64,000 bases of DNA, from positions 52,569,001 to 52,633,000 of the forward strand of contig NC_071669.1 of assembly GCF_028554725.1 (NCBI RefSeq), in the 5' to 3' direction. Every line of letters begins with the position of its first letter. The stretch's first letter is position 1. Below are positions 36,891 to 48,589 of this stretch, piece by piece. A program made the translations under genes and the position numbers. The notes under the pieces are model-generated. The model made no database searches. It saw only the letters and a program-made list of their open reading frames with translations, and had not been told where the DNA came from. Origin of the DNA: Zeugodacus cucurbitae. Lineage: Eukaryota; Arthropoda; Insecta; Diptera; Tephritidae.

Positions 36891-37541
36891 GATACATTTG
36901 GAGAAGTCGACTTCTACACAACACAGCTGCTATCCGGTCATGGATATTTCAAAAACTATCCCCACAGAATGGGAAAAGTCGATGATCCGTCATGCTTATA
37001 CAACGACTCGACAGAAGATGTAGCAGAACCCACATTCTTCAAATGTGTGCCTTGGCAACGGGAACGCTCCGCCGTAGAGAACCTGGTTGGGCCAATAAAC
37101 GCGAATAATATAATCAGGATCATGCTGGAAAACGAAGAAAACTTGTGCAGTATCCATAAATACGCAGCTATCGCACCGGGATCTGGACGCAGATGCGCAA
37201 ATGTAAATCCCTCTATGAGAAAAATGGAATGCCACCCCGAAGTAATGCGAAAATTATTCCAAGTGAAGTTTAGTGACTTGCAAGTGTGGAAGTTAAATTC
37301 CACCGCCTCTCCCGCGAAAAAAAAAATATATATATCGTTACCACATTCTTCGAAATCAACGTTCGAGAAACCTGTCAGGATCAGAATCATCTCCCGGGAA
37401 CTTTTGCACATACTCCAAGTCATACTGTACGAATTCAAAAAGAAACCCAATTCGAATACATCGATTCTTTGGCTATGCTTTGACTTCATAAGTTTTCGTA
37501 GATTTGGAATAAAAATCGGTAAATTATGTACTTATGGATAG
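36891..37541 (+). pseudogene. R1-like non-LTR retrotransposon C-terminal remnant in a long open frame
   Basis: The plus frame from 36897 reads FGEVDFYTTQLLSGHGYF and, from an internal ATG at 36969, MGKVDDPSCLYNDSTEDVAE, PTFFKCVPWQRERSAVE and NNIIRIMLENEE. This is the segment downstream of the reverse transcriptase in R1-group elements, normally with a C-x2-C...H-x4-C zinc knuckle; here the second Cys is Asn and the His is Pro, so two ligands are lost. Recognisable similarity ends near 37170, but the frame stays open to 37541, giving 190 codons from the ATG. The upstream part is cut off by a stop at 36886. A minus-strand frame (36956-37489) is also open for 177 codons and is regarded as a shadow. 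Which named family it belongs to is not known. Confidence 0.65.
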
Positions 37542-38565
37542 TTTTGGGAGCTCATCGAGCATATTGAATCTATGATAGAATTTTTCTTTGGGAATTATTG
37601 TACAGAAAATAATGAAACTAGCTGAAAATGTATTCCAATTAAAGACCTTAGTGGTGTGCAATACTGGTAAAAATGTATAAACCGGCGTTCATATACAGAA
37701 AATCATTAAAACTTAGTTAGTGGAGAATAGAACCAGCTACTGATATAAAGGATGCCTTGTTTTCTCTTTTGACACAAAACGAAATTTTGAAAACTGTAAA
37801 GATATACATATCTGATAACTGACTTGTTAGTATACAACAATTTCGAAGGAAATATTTCTCTAAGTGTGACGAAAGATTTCCTGTCAATTTTAGTTTGCAT
37901 GTCGAGTACTCAGAACCTGTAACGAGATCTGGAACTATCAAGAAATCAGTTTTTCACACAAAGTTTTATCCACTGAACAACTGAAGCCCACCCATGCTAT
38001 GCTCGCGAAATCTCAGAAAGTCTATACTCGTATATATTTTAAAATTAGCCAAACATTGAAAGATAAGGAGAGAAAAAATGATAATCGGCTTCAAAATTAC
38101 TATATGGGTGATTCTACGATAAGGGGTTTCAATTGCATAGAGAAAACGGCCAAAGAAAAACTTTGGAATTTTTTCATGAAATTTCTATATTATAGAGTTA
38201 CTTGAAGCTCATTCTGACTTTCGTATATCTGCAAACCACAAACAATCAGAAAAATCGAAATGATTTTTCCGAACATTTTAATGCTAAATGAGATTGCGCA
38301 TAGGGTGACTAGCTCACATGCCATTTCTAAAATCGAAAGCTAGAGGAATTTATTCTCAAAAGAAATGACAAGGAATGTAAATATTTTGTAGACAAATTTC
38401 GGGATAGTACCAAATACAGAGAAGTCTCTCACAGTATTCCGAAGAATAATTTTGTTTTTGTAGTTAATTTAAATGAAATGAAAATCATTAAAAAGAACCA
38501 TTAACTTAAAAAATCTCAAAACACTGTCGCTACATTTAATACATATTTTTTCATATTTTTACACT
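37542..38565. other. no gene recognised
   Basis: AT-rich with short unassigned frames. No repeat boundary or RNA gene was seen. Confidence 0.45.
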
Positions 38566-39648
38566 CTCGCTATAAAGTTGCTAAAGAGAGTATAATAGCG
38601 AATAATTTCTTCACATAACGGTTGTTCATGTCACCCAGAAATAAAAGAATTAGATATACGGTTATGTATATCAAAATGATCAGAATGACGGATAGAGTTT
38701 AATTCCGGATGTCCGTCCGTCCGTCTGTCGGTCCGTCTGTGCAAGCGATAACTTGAGTAAAAATTGAGATATCTTAATGAAATTTGGTACACATATTCCT
38801 TGGGGCCCTGAGGAGGTATAGGAGCGAAGACGGATCACTGCCACGCGCACAAAATGGCGAAAATCAAAAACACATAAAGTGGCATAACTAAGCTATAAAT
38901 AAAGTTATGGAAATAAAATTTGGTACCAAGGATCACACTAGGAAGGGGCATATTCGGATGTATTTTTTTTGGGGAAGTGGACGTTGCCCCGCCCCCAAAT
39001 CGGTTTTTAGTATATAAGACACAAACCACGAAAGCTATATGAACCAAACCACACATGCTCATGTACCCGACTACACACCATTAAAATAGTTGACATCGGA
39101 CAATAACCCCGCCCGCCTCCCATACAAAGGTTATGTTGAAAATTACTAAAAGTGAGCTAACGAAAAACATCAGAAAAACTAAATTTACAGGAGAAAAGAC
39201 AGAAGGAAGCTGCACTCAGACTTTTTTAAAAAATGAGAAATTGGCGTGGCGTCGCCCATTTATGAGTCAAAAACCATATCGCAGAAACTACTCGACCAAT
39301 TTCAATGAAAGTCGGTAGATTATATTTTCTTGACACCCTGATAACACCTATGAAAAATCGGCGAAATCGGTTCACAATCACGCCTACTTCCCATATAACT
39401 CACTATTGTATTCGATCTGATTCCATCAATTTATAATATATAGTGTACCTTGGTGGTGAAAATGAGTGAAATTGGTTCAGGAATTACTTCAGCCCTCATA
39501 TACTATATATCATAATTTTCGTTATTCTATTGGATTTTATGTCGAATATATGGGCCAATTTGTGTGTTATCTTAATAAAACTATAGCAATAAATTGCGAG
39601 AGTATAAAATGTTCGGTTGCACACGAACTTAGCCTTTCCTTAGTTGTT
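38566..39648 (+). mobile_element. INE-1-like element, nearly complete
   Basis: Starts TTTTTACACTCTCGCTATAA with an inverted partner AGAGAGTATAAT. It then has the CACATAACGGTTGTTCATG block, a TCCGTCCGTCCGTCTGTCGG run, CTGCCACGCGCACAAAATGG, the GATGTATTTTTTTTGGGGAA block, a CACCC-type pair around 39000, TTGGCGTGGCGTCGCCC and CACGCCTACTTCCCATATAA. It ends in AAATTGCGAGAGTATAAAAT, the hairpin GTTCGGTTGCACACGAAC (stem slightly decayed) and CCTTTCCTTAGTTGTT. About 40-60 bp near 39500 differ from the other copies. Confidence 0.85.
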
Positions 39649-40738
39649 TTTATTATATTTTATGTTTTCAATACCAAATTTTTTTTCAATTATCAAATTC
39701 AACCAATGCCTTCTCTCGCCATTTCATAAGCAAAAATTCAAAAAATAATTCTCTGTTTCAGTTTCGCTTAAAGAAACACGTATCTGTTTATTTATATGCC
39801 TGCTTTTAGATGCATATGAGCCGCTGTAAGTCAATCTTTGCTTATCCATGCCACACACGCAATTTATTATTTGATTGTTTCTACATGGCACCAACACTGC
39901 AAGGCATTCATATTATTATTATTTTTTTACGATTTTTCCCCAGCCATTTGCATTGTTTGCGCCAAATGGATTTTCTAAGCGACACGAGATTTGCGAAATA
40001 AATTGCTAGCTCTCGCATGGCTGTCGCCAGCGCTGCATTTTCAATTCAGTCACAGCGACTATTACAAATAAAGCAATTCACATTTTTATGCCTGGTTTGC
40101 ATTTTGTCATTCACGAAAAAACGAAATTGAAGAAAAAAAACAATAATACCGAAAAAATTAGAAGAAAAAAATTAATGCGAAAGTAGCGAAAGAACACAAA
40201 TGGCCTTTCTTTGCTGCAGTCGTGTCACATTTGTAACTCTTCAGCAGTTTCCGTACCGCTACCTTGCTACAACAAGAACAACAACAACAAATTTGGCAAC
40301 CAAAACTTTTTGCATTCAAAACTGCCGCTGAGGCGCTCGTTATAGCCTCACCTTCTAGTAGACGCTTAGTTTTGGCTGGCGAAGAATATTATATAGTTTC
40401 TTCCCTCTCTCTCCTCTCCTGACTTCAGCGCAACACATTGCGCTTTTAGCTGTGCAATTTACGCAATTTTTTCGCAATTCAAAATTTCTGCATTTATTTT
40501 ACAAATTTATTTTTATTATTTTTTTTTTTCATTTTTTTGTGTTGTAATTGTGCGCTATTCTTTTGGGCTTTTGCTTACTTTCATAAATTTTATTCGAGCG
40601 GAAGAAGTTCAAGTTGGGAAATCTCCATTGAACTGCGAATGAAATATGCGTTGCTGGCAAAGCACAACTGGTGCAGGCTGCCGCTCTTCAACACGCTCAT
40701 CAGTCGGCTGGCAGAGCAGACTCACTTCGTCTGCTTCT
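39649..40738. other. no gene recognised
   Basis: Contains a run of AACAACAACAAC (40267-40290) and poly-T near 40520. The stretch 40190-40740 is less AT-rich and precedes a TATA box. No domain was recognised in the frames. Confidence 0.4.
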
Positions 40739-40800
40739 CATATAAATACTAGTATAGTGCAAAAGCAGCTGAAGTGCAGATTTGTGCTTCAGAAATTCTT
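40739..40800 (+). promoter_or_regulatory. TATA-box candidate
   Basis: TATAAATA at 40741-40748 follows a GC-rich stretch with GGCTGGCAGAGCAGACTC. The usual +1 position would fall near 40771, where no strong initiator match is visible. A frame of 96 codons begins at 40782 but has no recognised motif. Confidence 0.25.
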
Positions 40801-41894
40801 CTAAAAATCAAAAAAATATATATAGTATATTGAGTTCTTCCTACGATTTGCAGCTTGCAACAGCAGCGAGTTACACAATTTCCCAGGTGTATTTACCAAC
40901 TTTTTTCTACGCGAAATTCACCTGTGAATTTCAAACTCTATTGCTTGCAATGTTAGTCGATAGAAGCAGGCTGCCGTCTAAAAATCATGGCAAAAATTAC
41001 GCTATTCAGTCGATGAAAGTTGAAAAAATGGCACAAGAAATGAAGGAAGCAAGCAAGCAAAATTACTTTTAGTCTATCAGTGGAGGCAACAGGCAAAAGT
41101 GAGAGGAATGGTACATATCATGGAAAATTTGTTGAGATTCCTTAAAAGAGTCTTTGTTTAATGAAAATTATTCCCAAATTGTTGTGTAAGAGAGAAGTCT
41201 GACAAATATTTCATACTTGAATGATAACTAAAAATCCACTGGAAACCCCTAAAATAGAAGCAATAACAATGCAGCATATCTCTTAATGAAACAACTTTAA
41301 TTTAATATAACCTTAATATCCTTTTTGCACATAAGTTAATTGATCAATTAACCGGCCTTTGCTAATATTAATTTAATTTGGCTGTGTGAAAAGGCTATAA
41401 TATAGTCGGACAAATAAATTCTAAGGAATAAGAACGAAAAAAGAAATTTAAAAAGTTTTTTTGCGACAGAGAAGCGATTTTGAAAAAAAATGTTCAATGT
41501 TGAACATAAATGGGGATGATCCAGATCCAGTATTTCATATTCACAACCTCTACATCACTGTGGCGACTAAAATATTAGATCTGGTATAATACCTTCTATC
41601 TGAAAATTTCTTTTCTAATACCTGAATATCTAAATTCCAAAAATTGTACTTCATAAGAAAAGGATAACCAATTTGAAAAATATTTCAGTGGCACGATTTA
41701 CTTCGAAAATCAGTGACAATGGTTTTACTAATTTCATTCCCATTTTTGTAATGGTAAAATAATATTGTATCCGTTGCTACAAAAAATTAACCCAAAAACG
41801 TACCATACAATATAAGTAGACAATTCAAGAAAATAACGGTTGTACTACTTTTTGAGATAGATCAGTGATTTCAAAATTCTATCAGACGGGGTGA
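40801..41894. other. no gene recognised; copy of a palindrome-bearing dispersed repeat
   Basis: At 41336-41351 lies the 16-bp palindrome TTAATTGATCAATTAA, and at 41374-41399 TTTGGCTGTGTGAAAAGGCT. The same two blocks occur inverted and closer together at 59031-59069, so they are probably parts of a dispersed repeat of unknown type. The remainder is unassigned. Confidence 0.45.
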
Positions 41895-42640
41895 ATCGCT
41901 CTCCTTAGTTCTGCTTTTACCAGACTGGATAAGGAAGTGAAACGAAATATTTCCTGTAATCAAACAAACAGTCAGCGCATTCGCGTCTTGACTGCCACGT
42001 CACTGTTGACAGTCATAACTTTGAAGTCGTAGGTAGTTTCGTCTACTTGGGAACCAGCGTTATCAACACCAACATTGTCAGCGTCGAAATCCAACATATG
42101 CTACTTTGGACTGAGTAGGCAATTGTAAAGTAAAGACCTCTCTCGACGAACCAAAATCAAACTCTACAAATCACTCATTATTAACATCCTGATGTATGGC
42201 GCAGAAGCGTGGACGATGACAACATCCGATGTGACGACTCTTGGGGTTTTCGAGAGAAAGATTTTGCGCAACATTTATGGTCCTCTGGACATTGGCAATG
42301 GCTAATATCGCAGACGATGGAACGATGAGCTGAAAGATTTATACGTCGACATTGGTGCAATTCAGCGAATAAAAAGACTGTGGCTTCGCTGGCTAGGTCA
42401 TGTTGTCCGAAAGGATGAAAACACTCCAACTTTGAAAGTGTTCGATGCAGTATCTGCTGGTGAAAGCCGCCGAAGAGAACTACCTTCACTCCGTTGGAAA
42501 GACCAAGTGGAAAGTGACCTTGCAGCACTTGGAATTTCCAAATGACGCCAAATTTCAAAACGGAGAGATGAATGCCGCGGTTCGGTAGATTCGGCCATAA
42601 TCGGGTAAGCGGTTTCTACGCCAAATATATACATATATAT
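41895..42640 (+). pseudogene. RTE-like retrotransposon 3' remnant
   Basis: Plus strand. It starts near the CSAFTRLDKEVKR segment (about 41910) and continues as YGAEAWTMTTSDVTTLGVFE, NGYRRRWNDEL with a stop in place of one residue, IQRIKRLWLRWLGHVVRKDE, and LKVFDAVSAG, corresponding to residues about 215-458 of the ORF at 13.5 kb. Several frameshifts and a deletion near 42100 (after SIKSN) interrupt it. The 3' end GTAAGCGGTTTCTACGCCAA is followed by (TA)n at 42625-42642. It is dead. Confidence 0.8.
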
Positions 42641-44634
42641 ATATGATGAACAGTCATTGGCTATATATTTTGTTGTGGTAGGAAACGTAAGACCGGAACC
42701 TCTGTTAGTAGAATAATTATACAACGAGGAAATTCGTTCAAAAATTATAAAGCTTACATGAAACCGACTTAATTGAGATCCAAATTTGAGAATACAACTA
42801 AAAGTGTTCTAAAATTTTTATGAAATTTGTAAAGAAAATCCATCGTATTACCAATATTTGGCCACGTAGGCGATAACTCATTACCTCTCCACAAACTGTC
42901 AAGATAATTATCAATAAAATATAAAATAATAAATACCAGTATAGAATGTGATAGAGAAAGGGAGCTACCTATTAAGAGGAATACATAAGTCTAACTAATA
43001 AAATCTGACCACTGAGAACAGCAAATTGAAACCCTGTCGCTGAAAGCAACCAATTTAAGAATCGACCTTGCCCCCTTTACAAAGAAAACTTTCAAAATTC
43101 TATTTCATTATATGAGCACCATAACAATTTGGTTATTTAATCAATTCATTTAATCGTAAGCACATTTTTGTGAAATTGAAAATGAAAATCAATAACACAT
43201 GCACAACACGAATTTCCACCAATTATTGTGTTTGCATTAAAAATAACAAACAAATTCTTGACATTTCAGTTAATAAAAAGCTTTCACAAGCAATTCCATT
43301 CAATACAAATGCGATTCCGGCAATAACCATACACAATATACTACATACAGATGTGTGTTCAACTGTACAGCGCCCATGCACAACTACTAATTTCGTTGCC
43401 TTTATTGCTTTTATTATGATTTGCTTTATTATTATTTTTCGTACATTCAACGACAGTCAACTGCCTGGCTAACCAAAACATTCGCAATTGATTTACAATT
43501 GTTGTATAATTATCGCTGATCATCCATCATATTCAATTTACTGATAAAATCGCATTGTTTGCTGGAATGTGTGTGGGTGTGTGTGTGGCTTCAGTGAAAT
43601 GAGTTCAGCACAATCGAAAATGTGAATTTCGTTTCAATTATGAATTGGGATGTACACAAAAGCAAATCCACAACAGGAAATGTTAATCTACTTAATCGGA
43701 TGACCTAATTCAACACTAAGCCATGGAAAATAATGCAAACGGCAAGTTTCGATTGTGAAAAGAATTGTGTGTAAGCACGTGTGAGCATGTTGTACGTGTA
43801 TATAGTGATAATATTATATAATACTTCTTATTTGGGGCGTGATTTTGAATTTCAACAATATGTGATTCAACAAGCGAAATCCAGGCAAAATCGAAGAAGA
43901 TTTGCTGATGTTTGCTTTGAATCGTTACTCACACGACCCGTATCATTTCATTTAGTTCATTCCTGGCTAATTGAATGACCTTGTGCACAAAGTTCAGCTC
44001 AAAGGTCAAGCAGACCAGTTTCTATGGAACTTCGGTCTAATAAACTCTTCCAATGTTTCAAGTTCTGAAGATTCCTGTATAGATTTGGATATTTAAACTT
44101 GTCCGGAAGTAGGCGGAGTAAAAATCCCTCGACAATCAAGATCAGGACTTTCAACTGTCCAGATATGATGAATATAACATTTATCGTGGAGATCGAAAAG
44201 TGGAATTTTGGAGAGATTTAAAATATTTACTATGAATCTGACAATTTTATGCTTTGAAATTTGATGTCTAAATCACTTGATTTCGGAAGAAACAACAATG
44301 TTGAGTATTTTCTACACAATCATTTTATGATTGTGCTCAGAAGAGAAAATACAATTTTTCGAAATATAATAAGAGGAAGGTATGCGGGCAGCGAGGATTT
44401 TTTTACTATATTTTATATTGATGATTAAAACCCGCCTTTTTAGAGCCCTTAGAATCTGCTATGACTATATCAATAAGAACCTCCATAGTAAGTTGAGTTC
44501 ATGAATATGATTTACTGGATATTCAATGGAGACAGGTTCAATATGAAATATTTAGATTAATCTATTTTTGTTAAGATAAATATTTTTTCTTCATCTTTAT
44601 TTTTGGGAAGTTAATGTTAATGTTTAATGAATAA
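42641..44634. other. no gene recognised
   Basis: AT-rich. A plus frame of 100 codons (43170-43472) is Asn/Ile/Thr-rich without motif. A GT run lies at 43567-43587. Confidence 0.45.
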
Positions 44635-44636
44635 TA

Positions 44637-45291
44637 CGAGGGCTGCTATATATATTTCTGGCCTCGGCAACACTAAGTGTTGCCGGGTGCAATCTGACAT
44701 TTCCATTGGAAAGTTTGACATTTTTTAGCATAACACCACTCAGAACGTTTTGTCATTTAATCGTGAATTGTTTTATTTACAGGAAATTAAAAAATTCATC
44801 TCGGCCAAAAAATGCAATTAACTCGTGAACGTGCGATCATTTTTCACAACTTTCGACGTGGATTATCGCGACAAGAGTGCATCGATGAACTAAAATCTTT
44901 GTATGGCTATGTAGCACCATCCTATAGCACTGTGAAAAACTGGTACAACGAATTCAATCGTGTCCGACGCTCGCACAAAGACGAATTCCGTGAAGGTCGT
45001 CCGTCATGTAACATATCTTCAGATAGAGGCATGCCTATGCATTTCTCCCACCAGAATACATTCGATATTGCATGAACACCTGACCGTAAAAAAAGTTTGT
45101 TCTCGTTGGATCCCGCACAATTTGACAATCGCTCAAAAAAAGGCTCAAAAAAGTGCTTCGAAAATTGGTTTGAGCGCATGCAAAAGTGTATAAATCTTGA
45201 TGGAGAATATTTTGAAAAACAATAAAGCCATTTTCGTTGATAAATAATTCTATTTTCATTATTAGGCCAGAAATATGTATAGCAGCCCTCG
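44637..45291 (+). mobile_element. internally deleted mariner transposon with both terminal repeats
   Basis: Inverted terminal repeats of 28 bp begin CGAGGGCTGCTATA at 44637 and end at 45291; they match at 27 of 28 positions. TA dinucleotides at 44635-44636 and 45292-45293 give the expected target duplication. Total length is 655 bp, about half of a usual mariner (about 1.3 kb). Intact ends with a deleted centre make this a non-autonomous copy that could still be mobilised by an active relative. Confidence 0.9.
44812..45225 (+). pseudogene. mariner transposase remnant: HTH joined to C-terminal tail
   Basis: From the ATG at 44812 the frame reads the N-terminal HTH, with FRRGLSRQECIDELKSLYG and STVKNWYNEFNR, up to EGRPS at about residue 64, then continues out of frame to a stop at 45075. 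A second frame from about 45013 gives HVTYLQIEACLCISPTRIHS and LHEHLTVKKVCSRWIPHNLT, the second HTH region; the linker between the two appears deleted, shifting the frame. Near 45131-45153 the direct repeat GCTCAAAAAA (12 bp apart) marks a junction to the very C-terminus, NWFERMQKCINLDGEYFEKQ, ending in TAA at 45225 in the first frame. The whole D,D-type catalytic core is missing, so no transposase activity is possible. Confidence 0.9.
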
Positions 45292-45293
45292 TA

Positions 45294-46084
45294 ATATTCT
45301 AGAACATTAATGATGAAACTTAGTCCAAATATGTCTGAGGGTTATAAGTATATATCTTCAAAATGTTGACACTGATAGAATCCACCTATAATCCCAACTC
45401 CATATAATTATTTTCGAATAGATATCTACTTTTAATAACATAACTATGTATTTTTTCTACACACAACCTATATTAAAATCACATTAAGTGCTACTCAAGT
45501 AATTTACCCGTCATAATGCTAAACCATATTAATAAAGCGCCTAAATAGTTTGACAATGTCGATATTTGCGGTAATATACCTTGAACAACTTATTTATATG
45601 TTTATAATGGCACTTCACTTTTTTGGTGAATGAAATAACAGCTGTGACTTTCTCACATTGAGCCTTCAGATAACACAATGCTGACATGAATACGACTGGC
45701 TATTTAATCAAAATAACAATAGATATTAGCGAGTATAATAAAAACACTCATACGCAGTGGTGTACACGTACACTATGTATATTATAGCAAGAGTGTTGTA
45801 ATAAAGAAACGATTGTTTTGGGATTTAATGTTTTATTTATTACCAATGTGGTGTTATTTTATGATAATGATAAACGGAAGCAGTATAGATATGGTAATAA
45901 GTAAATAAATGTAATTTGTATTTACATATTTATTAGCAACAGGTGTTATATTGTGTTGTAGAAAACTAATATGGACAGTCTGATCATTTAATTTAATAAT
46001 TTGACTAAATAAAATATTACAAATGGAAACCCTTAAACCAAAAGCGTTACGACGATGTCTCATAATTAATTGTATTGTATTTTA
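45294..46084. other. no gene recognised
   Basis: AT-rich spacer; nothing recognised apart from AT-rich tracts. Confidence 0.45.
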
Positions 46085-46259
46085 TTTCATTTCATTTCAT
46101 TTCATTTCATTTCATTTCATTTCATTTCATTTCATTTCATTTCATTTCATTTCATTTCATTTCATTTCATTTCATTTCATTTCATTTCATTTCATTTCAT
46201 TTTATTTTATTTTATTTTATTTTATTTTATTTTATTTTATTTTATTTTATTTTATTTTA
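46085..46259 (+). repeat. compound pentanucleotide microsatellite (TTTCA)23(TTTTA)12
   Basis: The first block of 23 TTTCA units (46085-46199) is uninterrupted, followed without a gap by 12 TTTTA units (46200-46259). All three plus frames stay open and give Phe/His/Ile/Ser runs; these frames are artefacts of the repeat. The purity suggests recent expansion. Confidence 0.95.
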
Positions 46260-48589
46260 TTTTGTTTCTTTTTTAATTTTTTTCTTTTCTTATACAAACA
46301 ATATATAATTGCTTTTGTTAAATTTTACTTCGTTTCACAGCTGCATTTTACTTTATGGCACTACCTAAAAAATACTATTTAAGGTTAAATCCCCGTACAA
46401 CAACACTAACACATGTAAAGCACAGCAGACGAAGCAACTCTGAGTACGTTGAGCTCGTTAAAACAGTCAACGGCAGCAGCAGAAAGAAATGCTTAAAAGC
46501 AACTTGACCAATGACCGGCGGTTGGCCAGATTGGAAAAAAGATAACAAAGACATTGCGATTGGGGTGAAGCAAAGCACACATAGTACCGTTAACCAAACA
46601 GCGTACAATGCCTTCGGTCGATGTTTTCCCATTTGCCGTAATTTTAAGGTATAAAACGTGATGTGAAACCATGTTTATTTGCCAACGCCACCGTCACCCT
46701 CATCACCGAAGCGGGCGTCCGTTCTACACCAGCAGTAGCACCCTCTCTACATCACCTAGCTAACTCCCTCGACACTACAAAGCATAACAGTAGCATTTTA
46801 GCAACGCCATTCGTATGCGCCGTAATGATGGCATGGGTGTGATGCCACCGTACACGATGTTCAGCTTGTGTTATAAGCCCCAACGGTATGGTTTGATTGC
46901 AGCAAAAGCGAAACAATGAAGATGCGCGTGCGTTTTATTGCCGAAGAAAGTTATGCGAAGCACGTTTCATATACTCGAAGCGTTTCGGGGCGTTTTAGAC
47001 ATAGCCCACTAGCTGCTGATGTGGCTGCAGCGCAAAGACAATACATTGTCCAATAGAACCAAGGGAGTTGGGGAAATATTCAAGTGTGGGAGTGGGGGTG
47101 TGTGTGTGTTGCCACAGTTTTGAAACAAGCTTGGCGCATGCAAAACGACCAACAAACTCCACCACTCCAAAGTTTCATTATAAAACTGCCTTAAATGCCT
47201 CGCTTGAATGCCTGCTGCCTGCTCTGCCTTTACCATACAATATTTCTATTTCCGCTTAGAATGTTTCAACGCATAGCTCTTCAGCGTTTGCTTCATCATG
47301 CCACTCTATTATGATGTGGAAGTATATGTGTGTGTATGTGTGTGCGTGCGTGTTTAGAATTCGTCTATATTGCGCTTAACAAGCCGGAAAGTATGCTCTA
47401 AATCAGCAGTACGATGAATTCCCAGAATTTTAACTACAACTAATGGCGCACGGCGAAGAAGAGCGTGCTGCGCACCAGCGGTTAGAAAATCAACGCATTT
47501 GTATACAAAATTGTACAGTTATTGCACAAAGTGCATGCACAAGTATGTCTGCCAACGCCATTAACCGCTAAACTCCGGCAGTTGGAGTGGCATTCGCCCA
47601 TTTCAACACCAACACCTGCTACCGCTTGAAGCGCAAACGTCTGAAGCGGACACTTTAATAAGGATGTTGCTTTGGTGTTTAAGTTATTAATGATTCGGAA
47701 TTTATTCTCTGCTATCAGGAGAGCGACCTTTAGGAAACATTTCATTGACCTTTTTTATTTAAATTTCATGTTTGATGAATTTGAACTAATTATTGCATTA
47801 GATCGGTGCAAAATATGCGGAGTGTTCAAAAAATAACGGGAATGGTTTAAAGAGTACAACTGCCATTATTTATTATATTGATATATGTATGTATATGTCT
47901 CTGAAGTACTTTAGATTTTTTTTGTTGCCATTTGAATGGGAAAGAGAACAGTGCTATGTTAAAGCAAATGAAAATAGTGTTTAAAAATTCGAAATCAAAA
48001 TACAAAAATTTAGAAGAATGGAACTCTATAAGAACGAACACTTCTAGAGATCAGGTCCTTTAAGTTTTTCTCTGACACATTTAAAGTTCACTTGGATAAA
48101 TAGGTTTTAAACGCTTAACTATTTCCATTTTTTTATGTTAGTACCTTCAGCTTATTGACAGTTAAATATACAAGGAAAACAATAATAAATACCTTTTATT
48201 GAAGATCAAAATAACTAAAATATTGATAAAGTTCACTCACCTGAAAAGAAACAAAGGAAAAAAGAGTTATATTAGCAAAGATATCGATCAAAATAGAATT
48301 TCAATACGTTAAAACATTAAGAATTTAAAAAATATCATATCAATATTCCACATTATTAAGTGAGTCTTAGAAGCAATATGTCCTCCAACAAACAAATACT
48401 TATATAAGCTGGAAGGTGCTTGACCACGAAAGTTGCTATCAGATTTATTGAATCCGGGTTTATAGACGACTGCGTGCCTGGGCACTCAAGAATCCTCCCC
48501 CACTTCGACTTCATCCCGAGGTTACTGGATCAACACCATGCCGCCGAGCCTAGCCCTAGCAACAACTTTTCAGCTCTTATTCCTTCAAT
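46260..48589. other. no gene recognised
   Basis: The 46380-47740 stretch is less AT-rich but its frames (up to about 87 codons) have no known domain. GT-rich runs lie at about 47097-47110 and 47328-47352. At 47822 GTGTTCAAAAAATAACGGGA resembles one end of mariner-type elements, but no partner end was found. Confidence 0.4.

Noticed and set aside
36956..37489. 177-codon minus ORF opposite the R1-like remnant
   Set aside because: Treated as a shadow because the plus strand shows the recognisable retrotransposon residues and the minus product has no motif.
46023..46382. 119-codon ORF rich in Phe-His-Ile-Ser
   Set aside because: It is the translation of the pentanucleotide microsatellite; all three frames are open for the same reason.
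47820..47860. Possible mariner terminal repeat (GTGTTCAAAAAATAACGGGA)
   Set aside because: No inverted partner and no transposase scrap could be found nearby.
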